This document shows, piece after piece, positions 58,676 to 64,000 of a stretch of DNA of 64,000 bases. The stretch is from Spirochaetales bacterium (GTDB lineage: Bacteria > Spirochaetota > Spirochaetia > DSM-2461): assembly GCA_016936555.1 (NCBI GenBank), contig JAFGXR010000001.1, positions 1 to 64,000 on the forward strand, written 5' to 3'. Made by a program: the position numbers and the translations under genes. The notes under the pieces are model-generated. The model searched no databases, was not told where the DNA came from, and worked only from the letters and a program-made list of their open reading frames with translations. Every line of letters begins with the position of its first letter. Within the stretch, counting starts at the first letter, position 1.

Positions 58676-59556
58676 CCGTCAACGACTGTTTCCGCATTCT
58701 CGAATTGCCGAGAACAGCCGGGATCGATGAGCTGAAATTCGCTTACCGCACCATGGCCAAGAAATATCATCCCGACAGAAAAGGCGGTGACAGCAGAAAG
58801 TTCACCCGTCTCCATGAAGCTTACGAATTCCTTCTCGATTACGGCCCTTTTAAGAGCGGCTTTACCGCCAGAACTGTAAATCCTTCAGCCGGAGAGACCG
58901 GAGGGAGAACCGCTGAGGAGAAAAAAAGGCGTGAAGAGGAGCTGTACAGGCGCCGTCAGGCCGAAATGCGCAGAAAAGAAGAAGAGCGGGAATCGGAGCG
59001 CCGCGCCGCCGAAGAGAAAAAAAAGCAGGATATCAGGGAATCAGTCCGACGCGCTGCCGAGGAGCGGAAAAGACGGCAGGAAGCGATGGAACGGGAGCGT
59101 AGAAAGGCCGATGCGAAAGGGCGGAGAGATAAAGAGGAAAAACTCAGGAAGGATGCGGACCGTTTGAAAAATCCGGTTCACCTTGCCCGTCTCGCCGGAG
59201 AAGTCCTCTCGGGAAACAAACCGGACAGGGATAAGCTGAAGGCGATAGAAACTCTTGTCAGTCTTAAAAGGAAATCAGCCTATCCCTACCTGAAAAAAGG
59301 TTTTTACAACTCTTCCGAGAAGGTGACAGCCGCTTCGATCCGAGCTGTCGGCCTTCTCCAGATCGTTCAGGCCGGCCCTGAATTGACTTCGCTCATGTGT
59401 TCGGGCTCTCCCCTGATCAGAAAAGCTGTGCTCGATGCGGTCTCATCCTTCAGAAATCCCTCTCTGTTCAGAAGCATTATCGAACTGGGGCTGAGTGACC
59501 GGGATAAATCGCTGCAGGCTCAGGCAGAGCAAATCCGGAGCCGTTTCAATGGATAG
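58672..59556 (+). CDS. J-domain protein with C-terminal HEAT-like repeats
   Basis: DCFRILELPRTAGIDELKFAYRTMAKKYHPDRKGG (HPD), charged helix, HEAT-like helical repeats. Confidence 0.88.
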   Translation: MTVNDCFRILELPRTAGIDELKFAYRTMAKKYHPDRKGGDSRKFTRLHEAYEFLLDYGPFKSGFTARTVNPSAGETGGRTAEEKKRREEELYRRRQAEMRRKEEERESERRAAEEKKKQDIRESVRRAAEERKRRQEAMERERRKADAKGRRDKEEKLRKDADRLKNPVHLARLAGEVLSGNKPDRDKLKAIETLVSLKRKSAYPYLKKGFYNSSEKVTAASIRAVGLLQIVQAGPELTSLMCSGSPLIRKAVLDAVSSFRNPSLFRSIIELGLSDRDKSLQAQAEQIRSRFNG

Positions 59557-61408
59557 CGCCACTGCCCATACCGATGAGTTTCTCCGCAACGCCGAAGAGA
59601 TCATGGAGTCGCTGATCTCCGACCTGGAAGACTGGAAGAAAGATCCCTACAACAGACACCTGATTGACCGGATATTCCGTTACATGCATTCTCTGAAATC
59701 GGGAGCGGCCTTTCTGGAAATGTCGACCCTTGAATCATTGGCCCATTCTCTGGAATCTCTATTCGACAGTTATCGCAGGGGCGCTGAGACCGATGAGGCA
59801 ACCATCGGAAAGGTCATGAAAGCCCAATCGATTATGAGCAGAGAACTGGACAGGCTTTTGGAGGAGAACCTTCCGCCGCTGGTCGATTTTTCTCATTCGG
59901 GGGAAGATCGCAAGGTTGAAGAGTCCTCCTTGCAGAAACGGGACCTTTTCTCGCCTTTCGAGAAGGAGCTGCTCGGTGAAGCATCGCGCAGGGGAGAGAA
60001 ACTCTACAGAATCATCTGTCATCTCGATGAGTTCCCCCAGATGCTCTACGCCCGGGCCTATCTGCTGATGAATAATCTGGAGCTTTCGGTCAATGTTATT
60101 GCCACGAATCCTCCCATGGATGATCGGAAAGCCGATTTTTCACGATTCACTGCTTATATCACGACCGATCTCGATGAGAGCGGGATCTATAAAGCGGTTA
60201 ATGTCGATTCGGTGGTCAGAGTCGATCTTATCAGACTTGATTATGCATCCTATCTTGAGCGTGACGATGATGTCATTAACCTCAATTTTGACGAGGATAA
60301 AGCACATCCCGCGGGATCGTGGATCCGGGTCGAACAGAGGAAAGTCGATGAACTGGCCGGGTATATCGAGCAGTTGAAAGTTTCGACGGGCCGCTTCTCC
60401 TCGTACAGAACAAAAATGGATGATCTTCACGCCCTGGCCAGAGGGATGGAAAGGGTTCTTCTCGATGTAACTATGGTCCCCCTCAATACGCTGCTTAAGG
60501 GGTTTCCGAGATTTGTAGAAGAACTCTGCCGGAAAACGGGAAAATCCGCCGAACTGATTATGAGCGGAGAATCCTGTACGGTGGACAGAACGGTTTTCGA
60601 TATCATTTCGGAGACTCTCCAGCATCTGATCCGCAATGCCGTATATCACGGGCTTGAAAAATTCGATCAGAGGCGGAAAGCAGGCAAGAGCGAATCGGGA
60701 TCACTGGTCATACATACGGAAATGTCCGATGAACTCATCCATATAACTATAAGCGACGACGGAAGGGGTATCGACAGGGAGAAAGTTCTGGAACGGGCTT
60801 CGAAACTCGGCCTGAGAGAGCGGGGGGACGGAGATCTGCTCTCCATTCTGGCCAAACCGGGATTCTCCACTGTCGAAGAAGCGGATTCACTCTCGGGCCG
60901 GGGAGTCGGGCTCGATCTGGTTCTCCACAATATCCAGGACAAACTCAAAGGGGAGATCGAGCTGATAAACGACGAGGGCCGCGGTGTCACATATAAAATT
61001 GTCATTCCCACATCACGGGTCATGACAAAAATCCTTCTGATGAGAAGCGGCGGCCGGACCATGGCTTTTCCCGCCCGGAATGTCGACAGCACGCTGCCTT
61101 TCAACATCCGTTCCCTGACGGGAGAGCGGGAGGATTTTCTTTACTACAGATATGGAGAGGAAGAGCTTCCCCTTTACACGGAATCGGGCCGGCTCCATCA
61201 TGTTTCGGAAGGCTTTGAGGGGGGATATATCCTGATCGTTACCTATCTCGGGCTCAAAGCGGCAATTTATACGGAAGAGCTGCTTATGGAGAAGGAAATA
61301 CTCTCTGACAATCTCCGGCTCAACGAAGAAGCCGAACCCTTTCTCTATAAAGCTGTTCTTTCCGGCGAAGACTGCCTCTATCTGTCTCCGTCCATAATCA
61401 GTATCTGA
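59549..61408 (+). CDS. CheA-like histidine kinase (Hpt, dimerisation, HATPase, CheW-like)
   Basis: RYMHSLKSGAAFLEM (Hpt His), HLIRNAVYHGLEKFDQRRKAGK, DDGRGIDREKV, LSGRGVGLDLV; ATG 59549 preferred over track start. Confidence 0.9.
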   Translation: MDSATAHTDEFLRNAEEIMESLISDLEDWKKDPYNRHLIDRIFRYMHSLKSGAAFLEMSTLESLAHSLESLFDSYRRGAETDEATIGKVMKAQSIMSRELDRLLEENLPPLVDFSHSGEDRKVEESSLQKRDLFSPFEKELLGEASRRGEKLYRIICHLDEFPQMLYARAYLLMNNLELSVNVIATNPPMDDRKADFSRFTAYITTDLDESGIYKAVNVDSVVRVDLIRLDYASYLERDDDVINLNFDEDKAHPAGSWIRVEQRKVDELAGYIEQLKVSTGRFSSYRTKMDDLHALARGMERVLLDVTMVPLNTLLKGFPRFVEELCRKTGKSAELIMSGESCTVDRTVFDIISETLQHLIRNAVYHGLEKFDQRRKAGKSESGSLVIHTEMSDELIHITISDDGRGIDREKVLERASKLGLRERGDGDLLSILAKPGFSTVEEADSLSGRGVGLDLVLHNIQDKLKGEIELINDEGRGVTYKIVIPTSRVMTKILLMRSGGRTMAFPARNVDSTLPFNIRSLTGEREDFLYYRYGEEELPLYTESGRLHHVSEGFEGGYILIVTYLGLKAAIYTEELLMEKEILSDNLRLNEEAEPFLYKAVLSGEDCLYLSPSIISI

Positions 61409-61492
61409 TCTTTTACGCCAATATCTGTGCAAAATTAAATTGCTTCTCTTATACTTATTTAAATAGTACAAAACAGTATCCGGAGGATCAAT

Positions 61493-63778
61493 ATGGCCTG
61501 GAAAGATGTGAAGGTTCAGCGGAAGTTTGCTCTCGGTTTCGGATCCATTATCATCATGCTGATCGGCACGAGCCTCGTTTCCATTTATCTCATACAGCAG
61601 ATAGTCTCCAATGCAGGTCAGGTCATTGAGGGCAATAATCTGAAATCGGACATAATTCAGAAAGAGGTCGATCATCTTAACTGGCAGAAGACATTATCCC
61701 TTTATGTCAATGACAGCACCGGGAAAGTCGCCTCTGTGCAGACTGATCCCGATAAATGTCTCTTCGGATTATGGCTCAACAGCCAGGAGAGAAAAGCGGC
61801 GGAGAATCTGGTTCCCTCTTTGGCTCCGATGCTACAGGAATTGGAAACCTACCACGAACAGCTCCATGATAGTGCTCGGAAAATCGAACAGATCCATACT
61901 GTATTCGACCCGGACCTGGGAAATATCCTCAGGGAAAGCAAGAATATACATCTTGAGTGGAACCTGGGATTCCTCGATTTTATAACGGGGGAAGAGGCAG
62001 TAGTGAATTATGCCGATTCAGAACTGGAAACCTGCGAGCTTACCCAATGGATTGCCTCATCGGGAGCGGCGAATCTGCTGTCTCATCACAGGGAGCTGCA
62101 ACAGATGATTTCTGAGCTCGAAACAGCCCATAATGCAGTGCATGAGGGCATCGCAGGGATAGGGCAGGAGCTGGCCGATGGAAATCTCGAGAAGGCTTCC
62201 GAGTCCTATTACGGGAGCTACGGGAAAAGCATGGCCGATCTCATTAATTCTCTCGACAAGTTAATAACCTGGCAGGATAAGGAGTTGCAGAACAGACAGA
62301 GGTCCATGCAGATTTTTTCTACTGAAACAAGAGATGCTTTGATAAATGTTCAGAATATCATGCATGATATGGTGGATACGGTTTCGGAAAATATTCTGTC
62401 GGAAGACGATATGCTGGAATCCGCCCGTGTCGGAGCTCAGAAATTGCTGATCAGCAGCCTTATAATTATATTCGCCGCCATCGTAAGCGCCGTCATTCTC
62501 ACTTTGTCTCTTCTCAGACCGATCATTAAATGTGTCGGTTTTGCCGATCAGGTTTCATCGGGAGATCTCAAGGCAACGCTCGGTATCGATCAGAAGGATC
62601 AGATAGGGGAACTGGCGGAATCTCTCCGCCGTGTACTTAAGGGATTCCGCGAAAAAGCGGAAATCGTTGAACGTTTTGCCGAAGGGGACCTGACAGCCGA
62701 GGTTGCAACCTTATCGGATAAAGACGGCCTTGGTATTTCACTTAAAAAAATGAAGAGAGATCTCAATGAACTGATTGGGCAGGTCGTAGCTTCGGTCGAT
62801 CAGATAACCTCAGGTGCCGAGCAGATCGCCCAGGCCAGCCAGAGCCTCTCCGAAGGGGCGGCGACACAGGCCAGCAGTACCGAAGAAGTTTCGGTCATGG
62901 TCAACGAGATCTCCGGTCAGGCCGCTCAAAATGCCGACAACGCCTCTCAGGCGAAGAGCATATCGGAAAAAGCGACTATTGATGCGGAAAAGGGTAATGA
63001 AAGCATGAAAGCCGTTGTTGCCCTTATGGAGAAAATCAATACCGGTGCCGATGAAACGAAGAAAATCGTCAAAGTAATCGACGATATCGCTTTTCAGATC
63101 AATCTTCTCGCCCTCAATGCCAATGTTGAGGCTGCCAGAGCGGGTAAATACGGGAAAGGTTTTGCCGTGGTCGCCGATGAAGTCAGAAATCTCGCGGTGA
63201 AAAGCGCTCAGGCAGCCAGGGAGACATCCGACATGATGGAAGAGTCGATCGGTAATATTCAAAACGGATATTCAGCCGTTCTGAAATCAGCTGAACAACT
63301 GAGGGAAATTGTTACGGGATCCCGGCAGGTTACGGAAATCCTCGAGGAAATCGCCGCGGCGAGCAGGAATCAGGATGACGGTATTTCCCAGGCGACCGGT
63401 GCTCTTGATCTGATAGACAAGATCACACAGGAGAATACCGGTAACGCCGAGGAAACCGCCTCGGCATCGGAAGAGCTTTCCAGTCAGAGCCTTCAGCTCA
63501 AAGGTCTCGTTGAGCGCTTCAAACTGGAAAAAACTGAGGCGCCCAAACCTCTTCCCGGCCGACCGATTCCGGTCCGGAAGCCGGGGGCTCTGAAGTCTCT
63601 ACCCGAAAAGGGCTTCGGGAAACCGGCAGAGAAAAAAGAGAATTTCCTGAAGAGCGGACAATTCTCCGGGGAGAACAGTTTCGACAAACAGCCGGGAAAT
63701 TCTTTCTCCACGGGAATTAAACCCGTTAATCCATCTGAGGTCATTTCGCTCGATGATAACGATTTCGATCAGTTCTAG
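61493..63778 (+). CDS. methyl-accepting chemotaxis protein with CZB-like zinc-binding sensor region
   Basis: Two TMs, HAMP, INLLALNANVEAARAGKYGKGFAVVADEVRNLA; N-terminal DHLNWQKTLSLYVN...DPDKCLFGLWLNS resembles CZB. Confidence 0.93.
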   Translation: MAWKDVKVQRKFALGFGSIIIMLIGTSLVSIYLIQQIVSNAGQVIEGNNLKSDIIQKEVDHLNWQKTLSLYVNDSTGKVASVQTDPDKCLFGLWLNSQERKAAENLVPSLAPMLQELETYHEQLHDSARKIEQIHTVFDPDLGNILRESKNIHLEWNLGFLDFITGEEAVVNYADSELETCELTQWIASSGAANLLSHHRELQQMISELETAHNAVHEGIAGIGQELADGNLEKASESYYGSYGKSMADLINSLDKLITWQDKELQNRQRSMQIFSTETRDALINVQNIMHDMVDTVSENILSEDDMLESARVGAQKLLISSLIIIFAAIVSAVILTLSLLRPIIKCVGFADQVSSGDLKATLGIDQKDQIGELAESLRRVLKGFREKAEIVERFAEGDLTAEVATLSDKDGLGISLKKMKRDLNELIGQVVASVDQITSGAEQIAQASQSLSEGAATQASSTEEVSVMVNEISGQAAQNADNASQAKSISEKATIDAEKGNESMKAVVALMEKINTGADETKKIVKVIDDIAFQINLLALNANVEAARAGKYGKGFAVVADEVRNLAVKSAQAARETSDMMEESIGNIQNGYSAVLKSAEQLREIVTGSRQVTEILEEIAAASRNQDDGISQATGALDLIDKITQENTGNAEETASASEELSSQSLQLKGLVERFKLEKTEAPKPLPGRPIPVRKPGALKSLPEKGFGKPAEKKENFLKSGQFSGENSFDKQPGNSFSTGIKPVNPSEVISLDDNDFDQF

Positions 63779-64000
63779 CGGAGACGGAATACCAGCGAGT
63801 TAAACTCCTCTTCTGTCATGGAGAGGGGTTTTTCTTCAAAGGTATTTCTCGTAGAGGAATAGACCTCTCCGTCGGGGCCACTGATTCTCAAGCCGATGTT
63901 GTTGCCCCATTCATCGTATTCCTTCCGGGTTTGTTCCATAAGTCCCCCTTCGTAGTTATAGGCGGCTCTTTCGATTTCATTCCCTTTCTCATCGTAGAAT
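63775..64000 (-). CDS. C-terminal part of a YD-repeat/RHS-like protein (5' end beyond window)
   Basis: Reverse strand reads FYDEKGNEIERAAYNYEGGLMEQTRKEYDEWGNNIGLRISGPDGEVYSSTRNTFEEKPLSMTEEEFNSLVFRLR*; convergent with and overlapping the MCP stop. Confidence 0.6.
   Translation of the reverse strand, partial: FYDEKGNEIERAAYNYEGGLMEQTRKEYDEWGNNIGLRISGPDGEVYSSTRNTFEEKPLSMTEEEFNSLVFRLR

Noticed and set aside
1-64000. CRISPR arrays
   Set aside because: No regularly spaced repeats with unique spacers; the only tidy tandem array is coding (fliY).

Overview
Spirochaete (Spirochaeta/Treponema-like) chromosomal window, almost entirely + strand. Order: 3' end of a 5S rRNA and decayed intergenic DNA (0-1.5 kb); cheW, a DegT-like protein, nadK, recN, several uncharacterised genes, cdd (minus strand), a degenerate M23-like protein, a methyltransferase and a DUF4912 + GH57/DUF1957 pair (1.5-12.2 kb); a compact dcw cluster mraZ-rsmH-ftsL-murF-mraY-ftsW-ftsQ-ftsA-ftsZ (12.4-21 kb); xer, TPR lipoprotein, dprA, xer, hslV, hslU (21-26.5 kb); a long flagellar operon flgB to flhG plus a fliA/whiG-type sigma factor (26.6-54.2 kb); then FapA-like, DUF2802-like, Hsp70, J-domain/HEAT, CheA-like and CZB-type MCP genes. 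The main anomaly is a ~2.8 kb accessory island (about 33.95-36.7 kb) inside the flagellar operon, between the flbB-like gene and fliK. It holds two decayed RHS C-terminal tails, one with a candidate small membrane immunity protein, a VapBC-like (PIN) toxin-antitoxin pair, and a second antitoxin with a related N-terminus next to a truncated MazF/PemK toxin. Other points of interest: MraZ-type repeats running through the mraZ start codon, a perfect 36-bp palindrome between flgE and flbD, conserved lysinoalanine-crosslink residues (K165/C178) in FlgE, and a probable non-canonical CTG start downstream of flhG. I found no convincing wholly new system. All calls are by eye from motifs; no database search was run.
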